A stretch of 64,000 nucleotides of DNA from NCBI RefSeq assembly GCF_904426505.1, contig NZ_CAJGBN010000001.1:682001-746000 (forward strand), given 5' to 3'. A program made the position numbers and the translations under genes. The stretch comes from Rubrivivax sp. A210 (GTDB taxonomy: Bacteria > Pseudomonadota > Gammaproteobacteria > Burkholderiales > Burkholderiaceae_C). Below are positions 29,701 through 41,700 of this stretch, in pieces. Within the stretch, counting starts at the first letter, position 1. Each line of letters begins with the position of its first letter. The notes under the pieces were generated by a model that was given only the letters and a program-made list of their open reading frames with translations, was not told the DNA's origin and searched no databases.

Positions 29701-32700
29701 CTGGTGGGCCATTTCTCGCCCACCGGCACCACAGGAGGCAATCTCTCGGGCTCATCGGCCACCGGCCAGGTCTCGACCACCATCACCGGCGGCGACATCG
29801 GCGGCCTGATCGGCTATGCCGACGGACGCGGACTGCTCTCCAACAGCTTTGCCCGCGGCAACGTCACGGCACCGGCGGCGGCCGACACCGTGGGCGGCCT
29901 GGTCGGCCAGTTCCAGATGACGGGCGGCATCAGCAACGTCAGCGCCGGCGCTGCCGCCAGCGGCAACATTCCGGCCACCACCGTGAGCGGTGGCAACTTC
30001 ACCGGCGGCGTGCTGGGCTGGACCAACAACGCCAGCACCACCAGCTTCGTCACCGACGCTGCCCAGAACCTGCAGTTCGCCTTCCTGGGCTCGGACGTCT
30101 CGGGCAGCCGGTGGGTCGGCGGCCTGGTGGGCCAGTCCATCGGCACGGCCAGCTTCTCCGGTGTCAGCAGCAGCGCCAGCGTCACCACGAGCCGGACCTC
30201 CACCGCCGGCGCCGGCGGCATCGCCGGCTTCGTCGCCGGTGCGGTGAGCGGCGCCTCGGCCAGCGGCGCGGTCTCGGCCAGCGGCAGCGGCGTCGGCGAG
30301 GCCTACCTCGGCGGACTCATCGGCCAGGCCGGTGGTTCGACCGCCTACAGCATCAGCGGCACGGCCTCGGGCAACGTCACCGGCAACTACACGCCCACCA
30401 GCGGCGGCGGCTTTGTCGGCGGCCTGATCGGCCAGCTGGCCCCCAGCGGCGCCACCGTCGTCGGCATTGCCAACAGCAGTGCCTCGGGCAGCGTCAGCGG
30501 CGCCTCCACGGCCGGCGGCCTGGTGGGCTATGCCGGCGGCGGCGGCGCCCTCACCGGCGGCACCGCCACCGGCAGCGTCACCGGCACGGCCAACAACATC
30601 GGCGGCGTGGGCGGCCTTGTGGGTGATTTCCGCATGAGCGGCGGCATCGCCGGCAGCCGCGCCGATGGCACGGTGAGCACCGGCTTTCACGTCGGCGGCC
30701 TGGTGGGCTACTCCAACACCACCGGCACCATAGCCAGCAGTTCCGTCAATGCCGCCAGCGTGAGCGGCGGCGTCAACGTCGGTGGCGCCATAGGCCGCGC
30801 CGAAGGCATAGGCCTCATCGACGGCTTCACCACCAGCATGCCGGTGTCGGGCGGCGCGGTCACCAACCCGCAGGCGGTAGGCGGCGTCGTCGGCCGCTCG
30901 GCCGGTCTGGTCACCAACAGCAGCGCCAGCGGCAACGTCTCCGGCCTGGCCAACACCAATGTCGGCGGCCTCGTCGGCTGGGCATCGGGCGGCGTCTCCA
31001 ATTCCAGCGCCAGCGCCAACGTGGTGCAGACCGGCAACAACGCCTCGGTGGGCGGCCTGGTCGGCTATGTCGATGGTGGCAGCGTCAGCAACAGCAGCGC
31101 CACCGGCAGCGTGTCGTCCACCGGCAGCGACACCTGGGTCGGCGGCCTGCTCGGGGGCTTCGTCAGCAATGGCGGCTCCATCTCCGGCAGCACTGCCAGC
31201 GGCAGCGTCACCGGCGGCCGCGACGTCGGCGGCCTGGCGGGTCATTTCTCGCCCACCGGCACCACCGGGGGCGATCTCTCGGGCTCATCGGCCACCGGCC
31301 AGGTCTCGACCAACATCGCCGGCGGCGATGTCGGCGGCTTGATCGGCTATGCCGACGGACGCGGATTGCTCTCCAACAGCTTTGCCCGCGGCAATGTCAC
31401 GGCACCGGCCACCGCCAACACCGTCGGCGGCCTGGTGGGCGAGTTCCGCATGGTGGGCGGCATCAGCAATGTCAGCGCCGGCACGGCCGCCAACATCAAC
31501 ACCAGCACCGCGGCCACCGCCGTCAGCGGCGGCAGTTGGGCCGGCGGCGTGCTGGGTTGGACCAACACGCCTGCGGCGCTGATCACCGACACCAATGCAG
31601 GTCTGGCGATCACTTTCCTCGGCGCCAGCGTCACCGGCACCACCTGGGCGGGCGGCCTCTTCGGCGAGTCGGCCGGCGGCGCGGCGCTGACCGGCCTGCG
31701 GGCAGCGGCCACCGTCACCGCAACGGCCAATGGCAGCGTCGCCGGCGGCCTGGCAGGCCGCACGGCCGGCGCCGTGACCAATGCCGCGGCGAGCGGCACC
31801 GTCACCTCCGGTGGCGACGCCGGCGGCCTGATCGGCCGCGCCGAGGGCACGGGCGCGCTCACCGACGTCAGCGCCAGTGGCAACGTCAGCACCAGCACCG
31901 CGTCGCGCATCGGCGGCCTGGTCGGCTATGCCAGCAGCGGCAACATCGTGCGTGGCAGCGCCAGCGGCAGCGTGACCGGCGGCCAGTACACCGGTGGTCT
32001 TGTCGGCTGGTTCCAGACCAACAGCAGCGCCGCGATCCAGAACGCCAGCACCAGCGGCATCGTCAATGGCAGCGGCGACGCCGGCGGCATCGTCGGCTTT
32101 GCCACCGGAAACGGCAGCCTCAGTGCCTCCACGGCCAGCGGCAACGTCAGCAGCAGCGCCACCAACACCTTCAGCATCGGTGGCATCGCGGGCTACTTCG
32201 GCCTCGGCGGCGGCATGGCCGGCGTCACTTCCAGCGGCAATGTCGACGGCGGCGCCCACACCGGCGGCGTGGTCGGCTACTACGACACCGCGGCAGCGCT
32301 GACCCACGGCGCCCTGCCCGCCACCGCGGTGAGCAGCAGCGCCGCCACGGTGCGCGGCAGCACCTGGGTCGGCGGCGTCGTCGGCTACATGAACTCCACC
32401 GCCCCCATCACCGGCCTGGTGTCTGCCGCGGCGGTCACCCACACCGGCAGCAGCGGCGCCGCCGGCGGCATCGCCGGCCGTACCGCCGGCACGGTGACTT
32501 CGTCCAGCGCCAGCAGCGTCGTGGTCACGGGCGCCGACGGCGGCGGCCTCATAGGCCGCGTCGAGGGCAGTGGCGGCCTCACCGACGTCTCGGCCAGCGG
32601 CAGCGTCACCAGCACGCGGGACAGCGACTGCTGCTACACACTGGGCGGCCTGGTGGGCATCGTCAACAGCGGCGACATCCTGCGCGGCACGGCCACGGGC

Positions 32701-35700
32701 GCTGTCAACGGCGGCTACTACAGCGGCGGCCTGGCAGGCGCCTTCTATTCCAGCGGCAGCGTCACCGATTCCAGCGCCGGCGGCGCCGTCACCGGCGGCA
32801 CCTATGCCGGCGGCCTGGTGGGCGACGCGCGCGGCAGCTTCACCAATGTGCAGGCCAGCGGCCATGTCTCGGGGCAGACCTATGTCGGCGGCCTCATCGG
32901 CTGGCACAGCAGCGGCGGCCTGATCTCGACCGCCACCGCCTCGGGCAGCGTCAGCAGCAGTGGCCAGTACACCGGTGGCCTGATCGGCATCTGGCAGAGC
33001 AGCGCCGGCATCGTCGACAGCCTCGCCTCCGGCAGCGTGACCGGTGGCACCAGCTTCAGCGGCGGCGACAACGTCGGCGGCCTCGTCGGCTATGCCGCCA
33101 GCAGCGCCGGCGGCATCGACAACAGCCGCGCCGAGGGCCCGGTGCGCGGTCGCGTCAATGTGGGTGGGCTGGTCGGCCAGTTGCAGAGCGCGGGCGTCTC
33201 CCGCGGCACCGCCACCGGCAGCGTGACCGCGATCAGCGACAGCAGCGCCAACGTCGGCGGCCTGATCGGCTACTACTTCAACAGCGGCGCCAAGCAGATC
33301 ACCGACAGCACGGCCCGCGGCCATGTCTTCGCCGACATCCGCTTCGGCAACGTCGGCGGCCTGATCGGCGAGGCCGACAGCGGCACCATCACCGGCAGCA
33401 GCGCGCGCGGCAACGTGACCCAGCGCGACAGCACCAGCAACCAGAACAGTTCCAACGTCGGCGGCCTGGTCGGCTACTTCCAGGGCACGGACATCTCCAC
33501 CAGCTCGGCCATCGGTGCCGTCGAAGGCACCTACCTGGCCGGTGGCCTGGTCGGCGTCTACTGGGGCGGAACGGCCGCGGCCACCATGACCGACGTGGCG
33601 GCCTCGGGCTCGGTGCGCGCGGGCACCACGGCCGGCGGCCTGGCCGGCCAGCTGAACGGCGTCGCCCTTTCCAACGGCCGCGCCAGCGGCCCCGTCTCGG
33701 TGACGACCAACAACGGCGACGTGGGCGGCCTCGTCGGCTCGGCGACGACAAACAACTCGAACACGCGGATCAGCACCAGCATCGCCAGCGGCAATGTCAG
33801 CGGCGGCAACCGCAGCGGCGGCCTGGTCGGCAGCATGGCCGGCAGTTCCTTCACCAGTGCCGGCGCGCTGGGCATCAGCAACAGCAGCGCCAGCGGCAGC
33901 GTGACCGGCAGCAACATCGCCGGCGGCCTGGTGGGCCAGTACAGCGGCCCGTCCAATCCGGCCTTCGACGCCGGCATCTCCACCAGCCACGCCAGCGGCA
34001 ATGTCGACGCCATTCAGAACGGTGGCGGCCTGGTCGGCCAGTTCGTCGGCTCCGGCGGCATCGCCGACAGCAGCGCCAGCGGCACCGTGCTGGCCAAGGG
34101 CAGCAATGGCACGCACAGCATCGGTGGCCTGGCCGGCCAGTTCACCAACAGCAATGCCACGGCCGGCCTGGGCACGCTGCGGCGCAGCTACGCCAGCGGC
34201 AGCGTGAACCTGGACGCCAGCGTCGGCCTCAGCAGCTTCACCACCGTCAATGCCGGCGGCCTGGCCGGCGTCGTCACCACCAGCACCGCGGGCCGCGAGG
34301 CCATCACCGACAGCTGGTCCAGCGGCGCCGTCATGATCGCCAACAGCCTCGGCAACCTGCGCGTCGGCGGCCTGGTCGGCAGCACCACCGGCAGCCTGAA
34401 CCGCGCCTATGCCACCAGCGCCGTGAGCGTCACCGGCGGCAGCAGCACCAGCGTCGGCGGGCTGGTGGGCCAGCGCGGCAACACGTCGGCCACCGCCACC
34501 AGCAGCTACTGGGCCACCGACAGCAGCGGCCAGGCGACCAGCATTCTGGGCACGGCCAAGACGCTGGCCGAGTTGCAGAGTGCGGCCACCTTTGCCGGCT
34601 GGGACATCGCCACCACCGGCGGCAGCACCGCGGTCTGGCGCCAGTACGAAGGCCTCTCCACGCCGCTGCTGCGCGGCCTGCTGGCACCGCTTTCGCTGAC
34701 CCTGGCCGATGCCAGCAAGGTCTACGACGGCAGCACCTCGCTGGCCGGCGCCACGGTGCAGGCGGGCGGCGCGCCGCTGGCCAACCCCGAGCGCCTGCTC
34801 GTCGGCGGCGCCGCCGTGGCCGCCGATGTCGGCAGCTATGCGCTGAGCGCAGCCAATCTGTACTCGGTGCAGAACGGCTATGACCTCACGCTGGACGGCA
34901 CCGCCCAGCTGACCATCACGCCCAAGGCGCTGAGCCTGACTGGCCTGGTGGCCAGCAAGGTCTACGACGGCACGCTCGACGCCGTGCTGGCCGCTGGCGC
35001 CCAGCCAGGCGGCCTGGTGGCCGGCGAAGACCTGCTGTTCCAGCCCGGCGCCGGCTTTGCGCTGCAATTCATCGACAAGAACGCCGGCAACGGCAAGACG
35101 GTCAGCGTGGCCGGCAGCTACAGCTGGGCCGACGGCACGCGCGGCAAGGCCGCCAACTACAGCCTGCCCACCGGCACCTCGACCACGGCCGACATCAGCA
35201 AGGCGCCCCTCGGCGCCGGTGGTTTCGCCGCCACCAACCGCGCCTACGACGGCACCACCACGGTGGCCGTGACCGCCACCGCAGCCACCCTGAGCGGCGT
35301 GTTCGGCAGCGACGAGGTGAGCGTCGACCTCGCGGGCGTGACCCGCGGCAGCATCGCCGACAGGAACGTCGGCCTCGCCAAGCGGGTGGCGGTGGAGGGC
35401 GTCAGCCTGGCAGGCTCGGCCGCCGGCAACTACGCGCTCACCGGCCTGGACACGGTCACGGTCGACATCACGCCGCGCACCGCCACCGTCAACGGCATCA
35501 CGGCGAGCAACCGCCAGTACAGCACCAGCCTGAGCGTCTCCGTCAACCCCAACAACGCCAGCATTTCAGGTGTGCTCGCCGGCGACCAGGTGCTGCCCTC
35601 GTTCAGCAACGGACTCTCCGCGCGCATTGCCGACAAGAACGTCGGCAACGCCAAGCCGGTCACCGTGACCGGCCTGCTGCTGCGCGGCGCCGATGCCGGC

Positions 35701-38700
35701 AACTACGCGCCGGCCCAGGGCCCGGTCTCGGTGGACATCACGCCACGGCAGCTGACGATCTTCGCGAGCCAGGCCTTCGACAACCAGGGGCGAAACATCA
35801 CCGACCGGGTGTATGACGGCACCTCCAACGCAGAGGTCGCGTTGTTCTCGAATCTGACGTTTACCCTGAACCAGATCGGATTCTTCGGCGACAACGTCAC
35901 GCTGGCCAATACCGGCATCGCCTACGACACCAAGGACGTCGCCTACAACAACGCCGGCCAGGTGACGAGCAAGACCATCACCGTCAGCGGCCTTTCGATC
36001 AGCGGCGCCGATGCCTCGAACTACACGCTGCAGAACACCACGACCACGACCTCCGGCACGATCACTCCCAAGGCCCTGCCGGTGACCGGCGTGAGCGCGG
36101 TCAACCGCGTCTACAACGGCTCGCGCGACGTGGCCGTGAGCCTGGCCGACGCCAGGGTGGACACCACCGTCGTGGTGGCGGGCGACAACGTCAGCGTGCT
36201 ACTGCCCGGTGGCAACGCCCCCCTCACGGGCCAGATGGCCGACAAGAACGTCGGCACCGGCAAGGCCGTCACCGTGCCGGGCCTGACCATCACTGGCGCC
36301 GACGCCGGCAACTACACGCTCAACAGCGCGGCCAATGGCGTCACCGTCGACATCACGCGCAAGGATCTGACGGCGATCTACACCGGGGTCGACAAGGTCT
36401 ACGACGCCAATTCCTTCGCCAGCGTGATCGTCACCTCGAACGACATCGTGGAAGGCGACAGGATCGGCTTCCACGCCGACCGCAGCCAGTGCTCGGGCTG
36501 CTGGACCTTCTTCACCAGCGGCAGCAGCGACCCCACCCGCTTCACGCAGGACAAGAACGCCGCCATCGGCAAGCCCATCGTCATCACCTTCAACGGGCTG
36601 TTCAACACCGGCAACAACAACGACGCCGGCAACTACAACCTGCTCAACCCCACCGGCACCACCACGGCGACGATCTCGCCGCGGCCGGTGACCCTGGCCT
36701 TCAGCGGCGTCAACAAGGTCTACGACGGCAGCACCGACGCCAGCGTCGCGCTCAACCGCGGGGCCTCGAACATGTTCGGCAGCGACGCGCTGTCGACCAC
36801 GCAGACCGCGGTCTACACCGACAGCAAGAACGTCGGCAACGGCAAACCCATCAGCATCGGCAACATCGTGCTGTTGGGTGCCGATGCGCCGAACTACGCG
36901 GTCGGCAACACCACCGCCACCACCACCGGCAACCTCACGCCCAAGGCGGTGACGCTGACCGGCATCGTCGGCGTCGACCGCCCGTACGACGGCACGACCG
37001 CGGTGGCGGTGTCGGCCGGCACCGTCACGTCCTCGGGCTTCGTGGCCAACGACATCGTCTCGGTGGCCCAGCCCGCCGGCGGCCTGACCGGCGGCAGCAT
37101 CGCGAACAAGAACGTCGGCAACCTCAAGCCGGTGACCGTGACCGGCCTGTCGCTGACGGGCGGCGATGCGCCCAACTACAGCATCGACCTGGCCGGCAGC
37201 GGCATCACCGCCAACATCACGCCGATGGCGCTGACGCCGGCCTACACCGGCATCAACAAGGTTTACAACGGCGACCTCACGGCCAGCGTGACGCCAGCCA
37301 CCCAGGGCATCGTCAGCGGCGACACCGTCACCTTCACGCAACTGGCCGCCTTTGCCGACAACAAGAACGTCGGCACGGCCAAGCCCGTCAACGTCAGCAA
37401 CATCCGCCTTGGCGGCAGCGGCGCCGCCAACTACACGCTGGCCAGCACCACGGCCACCACCACGGCCGACATTACGGCCAAGCCGGCGACGGTGGACTAC
37501 ACCGGCGTCAGCCGCGCCTACAACGGCCTGGCCGACACCAGCGTCTCGGTGCTCGGCAGCTCGCTGCAGCTGCTGGCCGGCGACGCGGTGGGCTTCACCC
37601 AGAGCGCCAGCCTGGTGGGCGACGGCGCCGCCGGCGCGGCGCGCCCGGTGACCGTCACCGGCATCACCCTCACCGGCGCCGACGCCGTCAACTACAGCCT
37701 CACCAACACCAGCGCCAGCACCACTGCCAACATCACGCCACGCCCGTTGGGCGTGACCGGCATCAGCGCCAGCAGCCGTGTCTACGACGGCACGACCACG
37801 GTGGCCGTGAATGTCAGCGGCGCACGCGTCGATACCAGCGGCGTGATCCCCGGCGACACCGTGGTGGTGACGCTGCCGCCCAGCGGCATCAGTACCGGCA
37901 CCATGGCTGATCGCCATGCCGGCATCGCCAAGCCGGTGGCCATCACCGGCCTCGCCCTGGACGGCGCGTCGGCGGCGAACTACGCCCTCATCGGCGCCAG
38001 CGGCCTGGCGGTGGACATCGCGCCCAAGCCGCTGACGGCCGTCTACGGCGGCGTCGACAAGGTCTACGACGGCCTCACACGCGCGGGCATCGTCTCGACC
38101 TCGGCCGACATCTTCGCCATCGACGACGGCACCGTGACCATCAATGCGGTGGGCAACTTCACCGGCCTGGGCGCGCGCAATGTCGGCAGCGCCAAGGCTG
38201 TGGCGGTCACAGGCGGCTTCCTCACCGGCGCCCAGCGCGACAACTACACCCTCGTCAACACCAGCGGCAGCACCACCGCCAGCATCACGCCGCGCCCGCT
38301 GACCGTGGCCTACGCCGGCGGGCTGTCCAAGGTCTACGACGGCGGCACCGATGCGCCAGCCAGCGGCCAGCTGGTCAACCTGGTCAGCGGCGACAGCCTC
38401 TCGGTGACGCAGACCGCGGCCTTCACCGGCGCCGGTGCGCGCAATGTCGGCAACGGCAAGGCCGTCGACATCAGCGGCATCCAGCTGGTCGGCAACGATC
38501 TCGGCAACTACTCGCTGGCCACCACCACGGCCAGCACGGTGGGCAACATCACGCCCAAGTTCATCACCGTCGGCGGCCTGTCCAACGTGGTGGCGGTGGA
38601 CCGCGTCTACAACGGCAGCACCCAGGTCCAGGTCACCGTGCCCGGCGGCGTGACCCTGGTGCCCGACAGCAGCGACATCGTCGCCGGCGACCTGGTCACC

Positions 38701-41700
38701 ATCGAGGTGCCGGTCAGCGGCGTCACCACCGGCAGCATGCTCACCAAGAACGTCGGCACCGGCAAGGCGGTGAGCGTCGACGGCCTGTCGCTCAGCGGCA
38801 GCGAGTCCGGCAACTACCGCATCGCAGGCACGGCCGGCATCACCGTCAATATCACGCCCAAGTCGCTCAACGCCGACTATGTGGGCGTCGACCGCGTCTA
38901 CGACGGCAGCGCAGCTGCCACCGTGACCGGGGGCTCTGCCGATCTGGTGGCTGGCGACAGCGTCAGCATCAGCGGCAACGGCGTCTTCACCGGCGTCGGC
39001 GCCAAGAACGTCGGCGCGGCCAAGGTCATCGACGTGCAGCAGGGCCGACTGACCGGCAGCGACGCCGGCAACTACGCGCTGGCCAACCCCACGGGCACGG
39101 CCAGCGCCGACATCACCCGGCGCAGCGTGACTGTCGCCTACACGGGCGGCAGCAAGGTCTACGACGGCAGCGACAGCGCCCCGGTGACCGGCAACGCGCC
39201 CTTCATTGCCGGCGACAACATCACGCTGGCGGAAACCGCGGTCTTCAGCGGTGGCCGCAATGCCGGCCTCGACAAGACGATCCAGGTCAGCGGCATCACG
39301 CTGGGTGGCAGCGACGCCGGCAACTACGCGCTCTTCAACACCACGGCCGTCACCAGCGGCAGCATCCGGCCCAAGCCGCTGGGCATCAACGGCCTCACCG
39401 GCATCAGCGCCGTCGACCGCGTCTACAACGGCCTCACCGCGGTCGAGGTGAGCGTGGCCTCCACCGGCACCATCAGCCTCAACACCGCCGACATCATTGC
39501 CGGCGACAGCGTCGACGTGACCGTGCCTGCCACCGGCACCACCAGCGGCGAAATGGCCGACAAACGCGTCGGCAACGCCAAGCCGGTCACCGTGACCGGC
39601 CTCGCCCTCACCGGCACCGATGCCGGCAACTACACGATCACGGCCGCCAACGGCGTGACGGTGAACATCGCGCCCAGGCCGCTGACCGCCATCTACGCCG
39701 GCGTGAGCAAGGTCTACGACGGCAGCAGCACCGCACTCGTGACCGGCAGCTCGGCCGACATCGTCTTCGGCGACAGCATCAGCATCGCCGGCAGCGGCGT
39801 CTACACCGCCGGCAAGAACGCCGGCAACGCCAAGGCCATCGAGGTGCTCGCGGCCAGCCTGGCCAGCACCGACGCGGCCAATTACACGCTGCTCAATCCG
39901 ACCGGCAGCGCCCTGGGCGACGTCACGCCCAAGGTGGTGAGCAGCAGCTACACCGGCGGCACGCGCGTCTACGACGGCAGCGTCGACGCGCCGGTCGATG
40001 GCGTCCTCTCGGGCACCCTGGTCGGCGATACCGTGGCGCTGGCCCAGACCGCCGTCTTCACCGGCGCTGGCGCACGCAATGTCGGCAGCGGCAAGGCCAT
40101 CGCCATCAGCGGCATCGCCCTCACCGGCGCTGACGCTACCAACTACGCGCTCGGCGCCAGCACGGCCAGCACCACCGGCAGCATCACGCCGCGTCCGCTG
40201 GGCGTGAGCGGCCTCACCGGCGTCACCGCTGTCGACCGCGCCTACAACGGCAGTGCCCAGGTCGACGTGGTGATCGCCGCCATCGGGCAGGTCGCGGCCA
40301 ACCCGGGCGACATCGTCGCCGGCGACGATGTACGCGTCACCGCGCCCAACGCCGGCCAGGGTTCGGGCAGCATGCTCGACAAGCACGCTGGCAATGCCAA
40401 GCCGGTGGTGGTTTCGGGCCTCGCGCTCGAAGGCCTGGACGCCGCCAACTACAGCATCGGTGTGGCCAACGGCGTCACCGTCAACATCACGCCGCTCACG
40501 CTCACCGCCAGCTATGCCGGCATCGCCCGCGAGTACGACGGCAGCGCCAGTGTCAGCGTGGCCGGCAGCGCGGCCAACATCGTGGCCGGCGACGCGCTGT
40601 CCATCATCGGCAGCGGCGTCTTCACCGGCAACGGCGCGCGCAACGCTGGCCTGGCCAAGCCCATCGATGTGCTGGCCGCACAACTGACCGGCGCCGATGC
40701 GCGCGACTACGTGCTGGCCAACCCCACCGGCACCGCCACCGGCGACGTGACGCCGCGCCAGCTCGCCGCCAGCTACACCGGCGGCAGCAAGGTCTACGAC
40801 GGCTTGGCCGATGCGCCGGTGGCGCTGTCCGCCAGCGCCGGCCTCATCGCCGGCGACGCGGTGACGCTCACCCAGACCGCCCTCTTCAGCGGCACGACGG
40901 CGCGCGATGTCGGCATCGACAAGGCGGTTGACATCACCGGCATCACGCTCACAGGTGCCGACGCCATCAACTACAGCCTCGTCAACACCAGCGCCACCAC
41001 CACGGCCAGCATCACGCCGCGGCCCCTCAACGTCAGCGGCCTTTCTGGCCTGCAGGCGGTGGACCGGGTCTATGACGGCACGACCCAGGTCGCCGTCACC
41101 GGCACCCTGGTGATCGCTGGCGCCAATGCCGACGTGATCGCCGGCGACGACGTGCAGATCGGCCTGCCCAGCGGCCCGGTCACCAGCGGCAGCATGGCCG
41201 ACAAGTCGGCCGGACAGGCCAAGCCGGTGGCCCTGGCCGGCCTCACGCTCAATGGCGCCGACGCCCACAACTACCAGATCACCGGCACTGCCGGCCTCAC
41301 CGTCAACATCGCGCGCAAGGCGGTCACGTTGCAAGGCCTGACGGCCATCAACCGCGACTACGACGGCAGCACCGTGGTGGCCGTGAACAGCAGCGCCGGC
41401 AGCATCAGCGGCGCCATCGCCGGCGACGACCTGAGCCTGCAGGCCAGCGGCGTCACCGGCAGCATGGCCGACAAGCACGCCGGCCCCGGCAAGGCGGTCA
41501 CCGTCGCCGGCCTTTCGCTGGCCGGCGCCGATGCCGGCAACTACAGCGGCGGCAGCGATGCCGCGCTGCGCGTGGACATCGCGCCACGCACGCTGACGCC
41601 GGCCGCCACGGTGGCCGACAAGGAATACAACGGCAGCACCGACGCCGTCGCGACGCTGAGCGACGACCGCCTGGCCGGCGACCTCGTCACCCTGGCCTCT

